From: an uncultured Acidimicrobiales bacterium
Lineage (GTDB): Bacteria; Actinomycetota; Acidimicrobiia; Acidimicrobiales; Bin134
Direction: 5' to 3'
NCBI GenBank assembly: GCA_951813555.1
Contig: OX638344.1
Coordinates: 3,721,076-3,785,075, forward strand
DNA: 64,000 bases
Shown here: positions 33,312 to 41,492 of the stretch, in pieces
Layout of the letters: each line of letters opens with the position of its first letter
Position numbering within the stretch: position 1 is the stretch's first letter
Made by a program: the position numbers and the translations under genes
Notes under the pieces: generated by a model
Databases searched by the model: none
Seen by the model: only the letters and a program-made list of their open reading frames with translations
What the model was told of the DNA's origin: nothing

Positions 33312-33345
33312 CTCAACCGGCCCTTCAGATCAACCCGTCCACCGC

Positions 33346-34911
33346 CTAGATGGCTCGGGTCTTGCCTTCCCAGTAGGGGTCGCGCAGTCTACGCTTGTAC
33401 AGCTTGCCGTTGGGGTCGCGGGGCATCTCGTCGGTGAAGTCGATGGAGCGGGGCCATTTCTGTTTGGCGATCTGGTCGCGCAGGAGCTCCATGACGGCTC
33501 TCCGGGTGTCGTCATCGGCGGCCACCCCGGCGGCGGGCTCGATCACCGCCTTGATCTCCTCGCCGGTGTCCTCGTTGGGAATCCCGAACACTGCGGCGTC
33601 GCCCACCAGCGGGCTCTGGAGCAGCGCCCCCTCGATCTCCGCGGGGTAGATGTTCATTCCCCCCACGATGATCATGTCGTTGGCCCGGTCGTTGAGGAAC
33701 AGGTAGCCGTCGTCGTTGAAGTAGCCCACGTCGCCCACGGTGAAGAACTCCTCGCCCAGGCGGGCCTGGTCGGTCTTCTCCTTGTCCTTGTAGTACTCGA
33801 AGGTCGCCCCGTCGGGCATTTTCATGTAGATGGTGCCGCTGGCGCCGGGGGGCAGGGGGTTGCCGTCGTCGTCCACCACGATGACCTCCGAGCCGGGCCA
33901 CGGGCGGCCCACGGTGCCGGGGTACTGGCGCCACTCCTCGGGCGGTATGTAGGTGCCGCCGCCCTCGGTGGCCGCGTAGTACTCCCAGATGCAGTCGCCC
34001 CACCAGTCGAGCATCTTCTGCTTGGTCTCGATCGGACAGGGGGCCGCAGCGTGAATCATCCGCCGCAGCGACGACACGTCGTAGCGCTGTTTCACCTCAT
34101 CGGGCAGCTGGAGAAGGCGGTGGAACATGGTGGGGACCATATGGCTCTGGGTGACCTTGTAGCGGTCGATGCGCTCCAACGCTCCTTCGGCATTCCAGCG
34201 CCCCATCACCACCGCGGGATGACCCATGTGCAGTGAGGTTGTGCACCAAATGTTCACCGCGGTGTGGTACAGCGGAGCCTGGGTGATGTGGACGTTGTCC
34301 TGGTGGGGCATGATGCCCAGCAGCATGAACAGCCCTCCGGATCCGGCGGCTGACTCGTCGGGGTGAACGCCAGGAAGAGCCCGCCGCACTCCCTTGGGCC
34401 GCCCGGTGGTACCCGACGTGTAGAACATGAACGAGCCGGTGGTGAGGTCGTCGGGCCGGCTGGCGGGCTGGGGGTCGACCAACTCTGACAGGGAGCGGAA
34501 TCCGGCGATGCTGCCCACCGAGAATCGGTTGGCGGCCGGCACGTCGCTGTCCTCCAACACTCTGAGGGCCTGATCGGCGAAGTCCTCGTGAACGATGAAC
34601 GCCTTGGTCTCGCTGTCGTTGACTATGTAGGCGATCTCGGGGCCGGCCAGGTGCCAGTTGACGGTGGTGAGGTAGAAGCCCCCCTGGTAGGCGGCCATGG
34701 ATACGGCCACCTGCTCGATCCCGTTGGGTAGCACGGTGGTTACCTGGTCGCCGGTGGTGAGCTCCGCAGCCCGCAGGCCGCGGACGATGCGGTTGGTTAG
34801 CTCGGCCAGCTCCCCGTAGGTGATCTCGTTGTAGTCGGGATCGACTACCGCCAGGCGGTCCGGGTCGGCCTCGGCGATCTTCCAGAACCCCAGCACATCG
34901 GTCTCGGCCAT
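33346..34911 (-). CDS. Acyl-CoA synthetase (AMP-binding, FadD type)
   Basis: A 521-residue fatty acyl/aryl-CoA ligase with all core motifs: FYTSGTTGRPKGVRR, YYAATEGGG, FTVGDVGYFNDDGYLFLNDRANDMIIVGG, and the catalytic Lys in DPNGKLYKRRLRD. It activates a carboxylate via acyl-AMP to acyl-CoA. Substrate unknown; crotonases lie upstream. The ATG at 34911 follows GGAGG with 4 nt spacing; an ATG at 34923 would add MGGQ. Contrast with the ligase at 21829, which lacks this Lys. Confidence 0.9.
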   Translation of the reverse strand: MAETDVLGFWKIAEADPDRLAVVDPDYNEITYGELAELTNRIVRGLRAAELTTGDQVTTVLPNGIEQVAVSMAAYQGGFYLTTVNWHLAGPEIAYIVNDSETKAFIVHEDFADQALRVLEDSDVPAANRFSVGSIAGFRSLSELVDPQPASRPDDLTTGSFMFYTSGTTGRPKGVRRALPGVHPDESAAGSGGLFMLLGIMPHQDNVHITQAPLYHTAVNIWCTTSLHMGHPAVVMGRWNAEGALERIDRYKVTQSHMVPTMFHRLLQLPDEVKQRYDVSSLRRMIHAAAPCPIETKQKMLDWWGDCIWEYYAATEGGGTYIPPEEWRQYPGTVGRPWPGSEVIVVDDDGNPLPPGASGTIYMKMPDGATFEYYKDKEKTDQARLGEEFFTVGDVGYFNDDGYLFLNDRANDMIIVGGMNIYPAEIEGALLQSPLVGDAAVFGIPNEDTGEEIKAVIEPAAGVAADDDTRRAVMELLRDQIAKQKWPRSIDFTDEMPRDPNGKLYKRRLRDPYWEGKTRAI

Positions 34912-34978
34912 TTGTCCTCCCATGGCGTGAGTGCTTGGAGGATGGTAGGCGCAGGCTGACGATAGGCCGAAACTGTGG

Positions 34979-35752
34979 CTATAGGCCGGTGAAGTCTGGA
35001 GGGCGCTTCTCCATGAAGGCGGCAATGGCCTCGACGTTGGCCGGCGCCCCCATCAGGCGGCTGAATGCGGCGTTCTCCCGTTCGCGGGCCGCGGCCACCC
35101 CGTCATGCCAGCCGTGGGTGATGAGCGCCTTCGACTCCACCAGCGACGACACCGGCAGCGCGGCCAGCTTCTGGGCGTGGGCCATGGTCGTCTCCATCAG
35201 CTCGTCGGGCGGGCACACCTTCCATACCAGGCCCATCTCCTTGGCTTCCTCGGCGCTGATCCACTCCGCGCTCAGCAGAGTCCACATGGCCTGCTGGCGG
35301 CCCAGAAGCAGCGGGAAGGTGTAGCTGCTGGCCGCTTCGGGGACCACACCCAAGCTGGAGAACGGGCACCGCAGCCGGGCCTCAGAAGACATGAAGGCCA
35401 GATCGGCGAAACCCAGCATGGTGGTCCCAACCCCGATGGCCAGACCGTTCACCGCGCAGATGAACGGCTTGGGGAACGAGTCCAGCTGGTCGAGCATCCC
35501 GGCAAATCCGTGGACGCCGGGCTCGATGCCGCCCCCGCCGGGATTGCGAGCGCCCATCTCCACCAAGTCGGTGCCGGCACAGAACGCCCTTCCATTGCCG
35601 GTGATCACCACCACCGCCGCATCGGGGTCGGCCGCGGCGTCAATCAGCGCTTGGGCAGCGGCGTCGTACAGGGCCTCGCTGAAGGCGTTCAGCGCATCGG
35701 GCCGGTTCAGCGTCAGCAGCCGCACCCGGCCATGGTCTTCGATCTCCAACAT
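34979..35752 (-). CDS. Enoyl-CoA hydratase/isomerase family (crotonase)
   Basis: A 257-residue crotonase. The oxyanion-hole segments are AFCAGTDL and NGLAIGVGTTML, and a catalytic Glu sits in SSLGVVPEAASS; the second Glu of hydratases is not evident, so isomerase activity is also possible. It lies 12 bp behind a second crotonase in the same operon; the acyl-CoA ligase follows 67 bp downstream. The set would convert an acid to CoA ester and carry out parts of beta-oxidation. Confidence 0.87.
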   Translation of the reverse strand: MLEIEDHGRVRLLTLNRPDALNAFSEALYDAAAQALIDAAADPDAAVVVITGNGRAFCAGTDLVEMGARNPGGGGIEPGVHGFAGMLDQLDSFPKPFICAVNGLAIGVGTTMLGFADLAFMSSEARLRCPFSSLGVVPEAASSYTFPLLLGRQQAMWTLLSAEWISAEEAKEMGLVWKVCPPDELMETTMAHAQKLAALPVSSLVESKALITHGWHDGVAAARERENAAFSRLMGAPANVEAIAAFMEKRPPDFTGL

Positions 35753-35764
35753 CGAATCGGCAGC

Positions 35765-36583
35765 CTACAGCGGGTTCCAGCGAGGTTCGCGGCCTTCTCG
35801 AAAGGCCTGCGAGGCCTCGGCCATGTTCCCGGTGAACGTGCCCAGCACCTGGGTGCGGTTCTCCAGCTCCATGGCGTGGCGCAGGCTGGGAGCGTCCAGG
35901 GTGGCGTTGGCCCCCAGCTTGGTCATCCACACCCCGTATTCGTTGTTCGCCGCAATCTGTCGGGCCACCTCAAGAGCCGCCTCCACCACTTGGCCGTCGG
36001 GAACCACCCGGGATACCAGGCCGATGCGATCAGCCTCGGCGGAGTCGAAGATCCTCCCGGTCAGCATCAGCTCTCGGGCCCGGCTGGCGCCGATCAGCCG
36101 GGGCAACAGGTAGCTGTTGCCCACGTCCAGCGACGACAGCCCTACCTTGATGAAGACCGAGCCGAACCGGGCCGACTCTGCGGCCACCCGCACGTCACAG
36201 TGCAGAGCGATGGCGAAACCGCCGCCCACCGCCGGGCCGTTCACCGCGGCGATCACCGGCACCCGCAGCTCATAGATCTTGAGCATGAGGTTGGCCAGGT
36301 CCAGTTGCATGTCGTAAATGGCCCCCACTCGGCTGTGGTCAGACGACTCGGCGAAGTCCTGATCGTCTCCGGCCTTGAGGTCGGCGCCCGCGCAGAACCC
36401 CCGCCCGGCTCCGGTGAGAACCACGGCCCGCTGGGAGCGGTCCCGCTCCACATCCTCGAGGGCGCTGTGAAGGTCGGTGATGAGCTCGGGGCTGATGGCG
36501 TTGAGCCGCTCGGGGCGCGACATGGTGATCAGGGCAATGCCCGACTCGAGCCTTTCAACCGAAACAGTGGGTGGAGCTGTCAC
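35765..36583 (-). CDS. Enoyl-CoA hydratase/isomerase family (crotonase)
   Basis: A 272-residue crotonase: ERLNAISPEL, GFCAGADLKAG and NGPAVGGGFAIAL form the CoA/oxyanion pocket. The usual Glu position lies in IKVGLSSLDVGNSYLLPR, which carries Asp, not Glu. Such members may be decarboxylases, isomerases or dehalogenases. Start set at the GTG at 36583 because TAATGT lies 7 nt before it; a longer frame to 36679 exists but lacks family similarity. First gene of a ligase-crotonase operon. Confidence 0.85.
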   Translation of the reverse strand: MTAPPTVSVERLESGIALITMSRPERLNAISPELITDLHSALEDVERDRSQRAVVLTGAGRGFCAGADLKAGDDQDFAESSDHSRVGAIYDMQLDLANLMLKIYELRVPVIAAVNGPAVGGGFAIALHCDVRVAAESARFGSVFIKVGLSSLDVGNSYLLPRLIGASRARELMLTGRIFDSAEADRIGLVSRVVPDGQVVEAALEVARQIAANNEYGVWMTKLGANATLDAPSLRHAMELENRTQVLGTFTGNMAEASQAFREGREPRWNPL

Positions 36584-36590
36584 AGCCCTC

Positions 36591-36596
36591 ACATTA
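36591..36596 (-). promoter_or_regulatory. -10 box of leaderless crotonase operon
   Basis: TAATGT on the minus strand, 7 nt before the GTG at 36583. Confidence 0.5.
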
Positions 36597-36766
36597 GAAC
36601 TCGGTCGCCGAGCTGCCCGAGTTGCGCTCACCGGGGTTGAGGCGACAGGCTCAGGCCTCAACCTGAAATCCCTGTTCATGGACCCGCATCGAGCCGATCA
36701 CTGCGGGTGGGAGCAGCAATTATGTGAAACGGGCGGAGCCAAATTGTGGATTTGCTTGTGAACCAG

Positions 36767-36795
36767 TTGTGGACAGCCCAGTTCATATCTATAGT
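36767..36795 (+). promoter_or_regulatory. -35/-10 promoter of small membrane protein gene
   Basis: TTGTGG (36767-36772), 17-bp spacer, TATAGT (36790-36795), 12 nt before the ATG at 36808. It is the clearest two-box promoter in the middle of the window. The ~170 bp upstream of it (36597-36766) hold a short CCCGCA/TGCGGG inverted repeat but no gene. Confidence 0.6.
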
Positions 36796-36807
36796 GCCCC
36801 CCACAGC

Positions 36808-37074
36808 ATGACACTCGGGATCGCGTTAGGGGCCTATCTCGTCGTGCATTTGCTCGGCGCCTACTTGTTGCGCGCGTCCGGTGTTGGCCAAGACCTGTTC
36901 GGCCGCTTCCGCAATGTCCCCGACCTGCCCGAGCCCAGGCAGCTGTCCGAATACACTGCCTTCGTGGAGTCCCACTCCTTCTGGGAAACCGAGGACGATG
37001 AGGCCCTAGACGACATCGACGAATTCGAGATCGAAGCAGTTTTCTGGAGCCGGAGGCGGCGCCGAATTGCCTGA
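36808..37074 (+). CDS. Small single-pass membrane protein of unknown function
   Basis: An 88-residue protein not recognised. MTLGIALGAYLVVHLLGAYLL is one membrane helix, followed by an acidic stretch (ETEDDEALDDIDEFEIEAVF) and a basic tail WSRRRRRIA. The start is chosen from the promoter and the hydrophobic N-terminus; an open frame to 36724 overlaps the -35 region and is rejected. It stands alone between a crotonase operon and an SDR. Confidence 0.6.
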   Translation: MTLGIALGAYLVVHLLGAYLLRASGVGQDLFGRFRNVPDLPEPRQLSEYTAFVESHSFWETEDDEALDDIDEFEIEAVFWSRRRRRIA

Positions 37075-37098
37075 CCCCGCCTAGCTGGGGCAACCGGA

Positions 37099-37878
37099 CT
37101 AATTGGACTTGGCGTGGAGGCCGCCGTCTACTAGTACCACGGTGCCGTTGATGAACGAGGCGGCCGGGAGCACCAGCGACAAAGTGATCTGAGCTACCTC
37201 TTCGGGGTCGCCGTAGCGGCGGGCCGGCACCCGGCGGCGGGCGTATTTCTGCTTGGCCTCTTCGGGGATGGAGGCAGTCATTCCGGTGCGGATGGGGCCG
37301 GGGCAGACTGCATTGGCGGTCACCCCATATTGGCCCAGTTCTACGGCGAGCGCCCGGGTGAGCCCCACTGCTCCGTGCTTGCTCACCGTGTAGGGCGAGT
37401 TTTCGGGGGTGGCCATGATCCCCTCGGTGGAGGCTACGTTGACGATGCGACCGTCGCCGTTGCGCTTCAGGTCGTCCAGGCAGGCCCGCACCAAGCGCAT
37501 CTGGGCGGCCAGGTTCACCTCGAGGACTGCGGCCCACACATCCTCGTAGCCGGCGGCGTCCACTGGAGCGCCCGCGGCCACGCCCGCGTTGTTGATGAGG
37601 ATGTCCACCGGCCCCAACTCGGCCCGAACCTGGGCCACCGCCTGCTCGATGGCTTCGAGGTTGGCCATGTCGCACACCACTCCAAGCGCGGTGCCGCCCG
37701 CGCCGATGATGGCATCAACCGTCTCGTTCAACCCGTCGCGGTTGACATCCAGCGCGGCCACCTTGGCCCCCTCGTCGGCCAGCAGCCACGCGGTGGCCCG
37801 GCCCATGCCCGAGGCCGCGCCGGTGACCACCGCCACCCGCCCAGCCACCGACCGGTCCAGCTTGCTGAGGCGGGCCAT
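37099..37878 (-). CDS. SDR family oxidoreductase
   Basis: A 259-residue classical SDR: TGAASGMG near residue 19, NNAG, active-site Ser in VASTEG, YTVSK with Tyr and Lys, and VLVDGGLHAKSN at the end. Close in kind to FabG/3-oxoacyl reductase-like enzymes; substrate unknown. Its first codons (MARLSK) are copied 62 bp upstream at 37922-37943, out of frame. It lies 61 bp downstream of ogt on the same strand. Confidence 0.85.
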   Translation of the reverse strand: MARLSKLDRSVAGRVAVVTGAASGMGRATAWLLADEGAKVAALDVNRDGLNETVDAIIGAGGTALGVVCDMANLEAIEQAVAQVRAELGPVDILINNAGVAAGAPVDAAGYEDVWAAVLEVNLAAQMRLVRACLDDLKRNGDGRIVNVASTEGIMATPENSPYTVSKHGAVGLTRALAVELGQYGVTANAVCPGPIRTGMTASIPEEAKQKYARRRVPARRYGDPEEVAQITLSLVLPAASFINGTVVLVDGGLHAKSN

Positions 37879-37943
37879 CAGTCCCTGCTCCGATTGTCCA
37901 ACTGCTCGAATCCTGCTACCGGCTTGCTGAGGCGGGCCATCAG
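37860..37943 (-). repeat. 22-bp direct repeat duplicating the SDR start
   Basis: Sequence GCTTGCTGAGGCGGGCCATC plus AG occurs at 37860-37881 and again at 37922-37943, with no mismatch. The first copy holds the SDR ATG. The second holds an out-of-frame ATG and the stop codon of the upstream ogt gene. Period 62 bp. Confidence 0.75.
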
Positions 37944-38506
37944 CCGCGGTGCAACCGCTCGTGCTCGATCAGCCAGGCCTTGACCTCGGGACGGCCTCCG
38001 TACTCCCCCACCGAGCCGTCGCTTCGCACCACGCGGTGACAGGGCACGATGAGGGGGATGGGGTTGGTAGACATGGCCGTACCTACCGCTCGCGCCGCTC
38101 TCGAAGAGCCCGCCATTCGGGCCAACTCCCCGTATGACACGGTGGTGCCGTAGTCCACCGCCATCAATGCACCCAAAACCCGGCGATAGAACCCATGGCT
38201 CAACCGCCAATCCAAAGCCAGCTCGAACCGCTGGCGGCGGCCCTCGAAATACTCGCGGAGCTGGGCCATGGGCCCGTCCACCCAAGCGGGGTCGCCCTGG
38301 CCCATAGTCAGAGGCAGTTCGTCCAGTTCGGCCATCATGTCCTGCATCTCCTCCATGTAGCCGAAACCGATTCTCACCAGGCCCTGCGATGTGGCTGCCA
38401 TGTTCAACTGTCCGATGGGCGTGTCCATCGACCCCAGGGTCAGGCCAAGGTCATGGGCCTCAAGCGATACAGGATCGGGGCGGGTCAGCAGTGAAGTTGG
38501 AGACAT
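37940..38506 (-). CDS. ogt: Methylated-DNA-[protein]-cysteine S-methyltransferase
   Basis: A 188-residue DNA repair protein that removes O6-alkyl groups from guanine onto its own Cys. The active-site motif is VPCHRVV, preceded by GTAMSTNPIP and followed by GGRPEVKAWLIEHE; the N-terminal ribonuclease-like domain (LGSMDTPIGQL) is present. ATG 38506 is 7 nt behind TACGGT and gives the usual family length; the longer frame to 38560 is rejected. Its final TGA codon comes from the copied SDR start segment. Confidence 0.9.
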   Translation of the reverse strand: MSPTSLLTRPDPVSLEAHDLGLTLGSMDTPIGQLNMAATSQGLVRIGFGYMEEMQDMMAELDELPLTMGQGDPAWVDGPMAQLREYFEGRRQRFELALDWRLSHGFYRRVLGALMAVDYGTTVSYGELARMAGSSRAARAVGTAMSTNPIPLIVPCHRVVRSDGSVGEYGGRPEVKAWLIEHERLHRG

Positions 38507-38513
38507 GGCACTG

Positions 38514-38519
38514 ACCGTA
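38514..38519 (-). promoter_or_regulatory. -10 box of leaderless ogt promoter
   Basis: TACGGT on the minus strand, 7 nt before the ogt ATG. Confidence 0.5.
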
Positions 38520-38572
38520 GCGGAACGCCAGACTGAGGCGGTGGAGTCTTTGACCGGCAAGAGCCAGATCTC

Positions 38573-39634
38573 ATGAAACAGCGAGAGTCCTCGAGCACCG
38601 AAATCCCCGGAATCGACTTAGAACCGGTCACCGACTGGCTGGCCGGCAATATCGCCGACAGCCAGCCCCCGTTCACCTTCGACTTGATAGCCGCCGGCGG
38701 GTCCAACCTCACCTTCCGGCTGGCCGACTCTGGCGGTCGCCAGTGGGCACTGCGGCGTCCCCCGGTGGGATCGGCGCTGGCCACCGCCCACGACATGAGA
38801 CGAGAATGGCGCATCATGGCCGCGCTGGGCGAGACCAGCAATGTGCCTGTGCCCGAGATGGTGGCCTTCTGCGGCGACCACTCGGTGAACGGGGCCGACT
38901 TCTATGTGATGGGTTTCGTAGAAGGCCGCATCCTGCGTGACCAAGACTCGGCTGCCGACATGACCCCCGAGCAGGCTGAGATCGCCACCCAGAGCCTGCT
39001 CGATGTGCAGATCGCCTTCCACACCCTCGACCTCGACGAAGTGGGTTTGGGCGACCTGGGCCGCCGGGAAGATTACGTCGGCCGCCAGCTCAAGCGCTGG
39101 CGCCGCCAGGTGGAGGCCGCCGGGGTGAGGGAGGTGCCCCGGCTCATCGAGCTGCACGAGCGGCTGAGCGCGGCCAAGCCCGCCGAGGTTGCTCCTCCCG
39201 CTCTGGCCCACGGCGACTACCGCTTCGACAACACCGTGCTGGATGACCAGTGGAATATCGCCGCGGTGCTCGACTGGGAGCTGTGTACCACCGGCAACCC
39301 CATCGCCGACTTCGCCTGGTCGCTTCAGTATTGGGCCGACCCCGGCGATGAGATGAGCTTCCTCACCGATCCGCCCACCCTGTTGGACTGCTTCGTGCGC
39401 CGCCAGGAGGTGGCCGACCGCTACGCCGCCCAGTCGGGCTTCGACCTGTCCGACCTCGGCTACTACGCGGTGTTCAGCTGGTGGAAGCAGGCCTGCATCG
39501 TGGAGGGCGCCTACGGCCGCCGCCTCCAGGGCATGACCGGCGGCATGGAAACCACTGGCGACGTCCACGACATCGCCCGCCGAGTAGACGCCATGCTGGC
39601 CCACGCCGCCGACATGGCCGTTGGAGTGCTCTAG
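38573..39634 (+). CDS. Phosphotransferase family protein (APH/ACAD10-like kinase)
   Basis: A 353-residue aminoglycoside-phosphotransferase-fold kinase. AAGGSNLTFRLADSGGRQWALRRPP is the ATP-lobe start; the catalytic loop HGDYRFDNTVL and the metal motif LDWELCTTGNPIADFAW are intact. The ACAD10/11-like branch phosphorylates 4-hydroxyacyl-CoAs for their degradation, which would suit the acyl-CoA setting here; a small-molecule kinase is the alternative. It shares a CTAG tetranucleotide with the converging transporter, giving a stop on each strand. Confidence 0.85.
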   Translation: MKQRESSSTEIPGIDLEPVTDWLAGNIADSQPPFTFDLIAAGGSNLTFRLADSGGRQWALRRPPVGSALATAHDMRREWRIMAALGETSNVPVPEMVAFCGDHSVNGADFYVMGFVEGRILRDQDSAADMTPEQAEIATQSLLDVQIAFHTLDLDEVGLGDLGRREDYVGRQLKRWRRQVEAAGVREVPRLIELHERLSAAKPAEVAPPALAHGDYRFDNTVLDDQWNIAAVLDWELCTTGNPIADFAWSLQYWADPGDEMSFLTDPPTLLDCFVRRQEVADRYAAQSGFDLSDLGYYAVFSWWKQACIVEGAYGRRLQGMTGGMETTGDVHDIARRVDAMLAHAADMAVGVL

Positions 39635-41388
39635 GCCGCAGCGGCGATCAGAACAGTGAGCAGAACCAGGGTGAGCAGCGACATCGGTACGCCTAACCGG
39701 AGATAGTCGGTGAAGCGGTAGCGGCCGGGGCCGTAGACCATGGTGTTGGTCTGGTAGCCGATGGGGGTCAGAAAGGATGCCGAGGCGGCCACGGCCACGC
39801 CGAGCGCCAAGGTGCGAGGATCCAAGCCGGACTGGGCGGCCGCCTCTAGCGCTACCGGGAATACCAGCGCCACTGCGGCCACGTTGGTGATCAGCTCGGT
39901 TAGCAGCATGGTGGCGATCACAATGCCCAGCACCACTCCGGCATCGCCCAGGAAATCGAAGCCGGTGACGATGCCGTGGGCCAGGTCTTCGGCCAAACCC
40001 GCCTCATCCAGCGCGGCCCCCAGTCCGAACGCCGCCCCGATGGTGATGAGCACGCTGAAGTCCACCGCCTCTCGGGCTTCGCGGGGGGTGAGCACACCGC
40101 CGACAACCGCCGCTCCTGCCGCGATCAGCGCCGCCTCTAAAACGCTCAGCACTCCTGCCGCGGGCAACGCAACCAACGCGGCCACCGCGAGCAGTGCCAC
40201 CGGGGCCCGGCGGGTCGCCCGGGGAGGCGATCCGCCCAACCGGGACACCAGCAGGAAATCGCTGTGGTTCCTCCACCGCTCATCGAACCCAGCGGCGGCC
40301 AGCACCAGCAGGGTGTCGCCAACCCGCAGACGCACCTGGCCGAACTTGGCCTCCACCGGAGCGCCGGAGCGATGGATGCCCACCACCGCGGCCTGGTAGC
40401 GGCCGCGGAACCCGGCCTCGGCCAGCGTGCGCCCGCTAAGGGGCGAGGCCGCCCCTACTACTGCCTCGAAAAAGGTGTGGTCGTCGGAGTCCACTGCCTC
40501 CAGGTGGGGATCCTCGGCCGAGACCAGCCCGGACATGGCTTGGAGGTCGACAACCAAGTCCACCCGACCGGCGAAGGTGAGCCGGTCGCCGCCCCGGAGC
40601 ACGAACGTGGGCGCAACGGGGGCGATCACCGTGCCTTGCCGCTCCACCTCCACCAGGAACACCCCTTGGAGATGGCGCAGTCCCCCGACCTCCACCGACT
40701 GCCCGTCGAACCCCCCCTGCTCGACCACCTCCATAGACACCAGATACGAACGGCCCACTCCAGACGCCTCGGGATCGCGGCGGTCAGGCAGCAGCCATGG
40801 GGCCGCGATAACGATCAACACCATCCCGGCGCCGGCCAGCGGCAGGCCGAATCGGGCCAACTCGAACATCTCCAACTCGTCCTGGCCCACCGATTGCAGC
40901 AGGCCGCCCAGCACCAAGTTGGTGCTGGTGCCAATTGCGGTGATCGCCCCGCCCAAAATGGTGGCATATGACAGCGGAATCAGGAACCGGGAGGCCGACC
41001 GGCCGTAGCGCTCGGTCCAACCCCGCACCGCAGGCACCAGCATGGCCACGATGGGGGTGTTGGCCAGGAATGCCGACGCCGCGCTGGCCGGCGCCAACAG
41101 CCGGAACAGCGCAACCCGGGTCTGAGACCCTCGGTCCAGCATTCGAGCCACCAGAGGCTGAAGGGCGTTGGTCTTGGTCACCGCGCCAGCCACCACGTAC
41201 AGCGCTCCGATGGTGAAGGTAGCGGGGTTGGCAAAACCGCTGAAGGCCCCGTCGAAGTCAATCACCCCGAGCAAGAACAGCCCGCCAGTGGCGCCCAGCA
41301 CTCCGGCGGCAGGCGACAGCCGGTTGCTGATGAGCCCGGCCCCCATAGCCGCCAATACCGCGACGGTGAGCACCGCGTCGCCATCCAT
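39631..41388 (-). CDS. SLC13/DASS-family anion transporter with two TrkA-C (RCK_C) domains
   Basis: A 585-residue membrane carrier. Membrane halves (residues ~1-200 and ~405-585) flank two cytosolic TrkA-C domains (~210-290 and ~300-390). Signature turns include FLANTPIVAMLVP, GTSTNLVLGG and LTELITNVAAVALVFPVAL. Similar proteins carry sulfate. The fused ATP sulfurylase/APS kinase starts 104 bp away on the other strand, so this is probably the sulfate uptake system of that pathway. The ATG lies 8 nt behind TAGCAT. Confidence 0.85.
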   Translation of the reverse strand: MDGDAVLTVAVLAAMGAGLISNRLSPAAGVLGATGGLFLLGVIDFDGAFSGFANPATFTIGALYVVAGAVTKTNALQPLVARMLDRGSQTRVALFRLLAPASAASAFLANTPIVAMLVPAVRGWTERYGRSASRFLIPLSYATILGGAITAIGTSTNLVLGGLLQSVGQDELEMFELARFGLPLAGAGMVLIVIAAPWLLPDRRDPEASGVGRSYLVSMEVVEQGGFDGQSVEVGGLRHLQGVFLVEVERQGTVIAPVAPTFVLRGGDRLTFAGRVDLVVDLQAMSGLVSAEDPHLEAVDSDDHTFFEAVVGAASPLSGRTLAEAGFRGRYQAAVVGIHRSGAPVEAKFGQVRLRVGDTLLVLAAAGFDERWRNHSDFLLVSRLGGSPPRATRRAPVALLAVAALVALPAAGVLSVLEAALIAAGAAVVGGVLTPREAREAVDFSVLITIGAAFGLGAALDEAGLAEDLAHGIVTGFDFLGDAGVVLGIVIATMLLTELITNVAAVALVFPVALEAAAQSGLDPRTLALGVAVAASASFLTPIGYQTNTMVYGPGRYRFTDYLRLGVPMSLLTLVLLTVLIAAAA

Positions 41389-41396
41389 CTTGGGAG

Positions 41397-41402
41397 ATGC
41401 TA
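41397..41402 (-). promoter_or_regulatory. -10 box of the SLC13-type transporter gene
   Basis: TAGCAT on the minus strand, 8 nt before the ATG at 41388. Confidence 0.42.
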
Positions 41403-41492
41403 CGAGCCGAATACCTGCTTTCCCGCCTGCTTTGGGGAGGATTGGCGGCTCGATGGCTCAAACGCGGCCGACCTGCGATATGAAATACCTCC

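Noticed and set aside
33312-33345. Possible cobalamin riboswitch before the MFS-cobQ operon
   Set aside because: Only 34 bp separate the operon from the preceding gene, far too short for a ~200-nt B12 riboswitch.
35105-36640. A 511-codon plus-strand open frame across the two crotonase genes
   Set aside because: Low-complexity His/Gln/Gly translation, antisense to two genes with intact crotonase motifs.
36754-36776. Two DnaA-box-like words (TGTGGATTT and TGTGGACAG)
   Set aside because: No dnaA, dnaN or AT-rich unwinding region nearby; TTGTGG is better explained as the -35 box of the gene at 36808.
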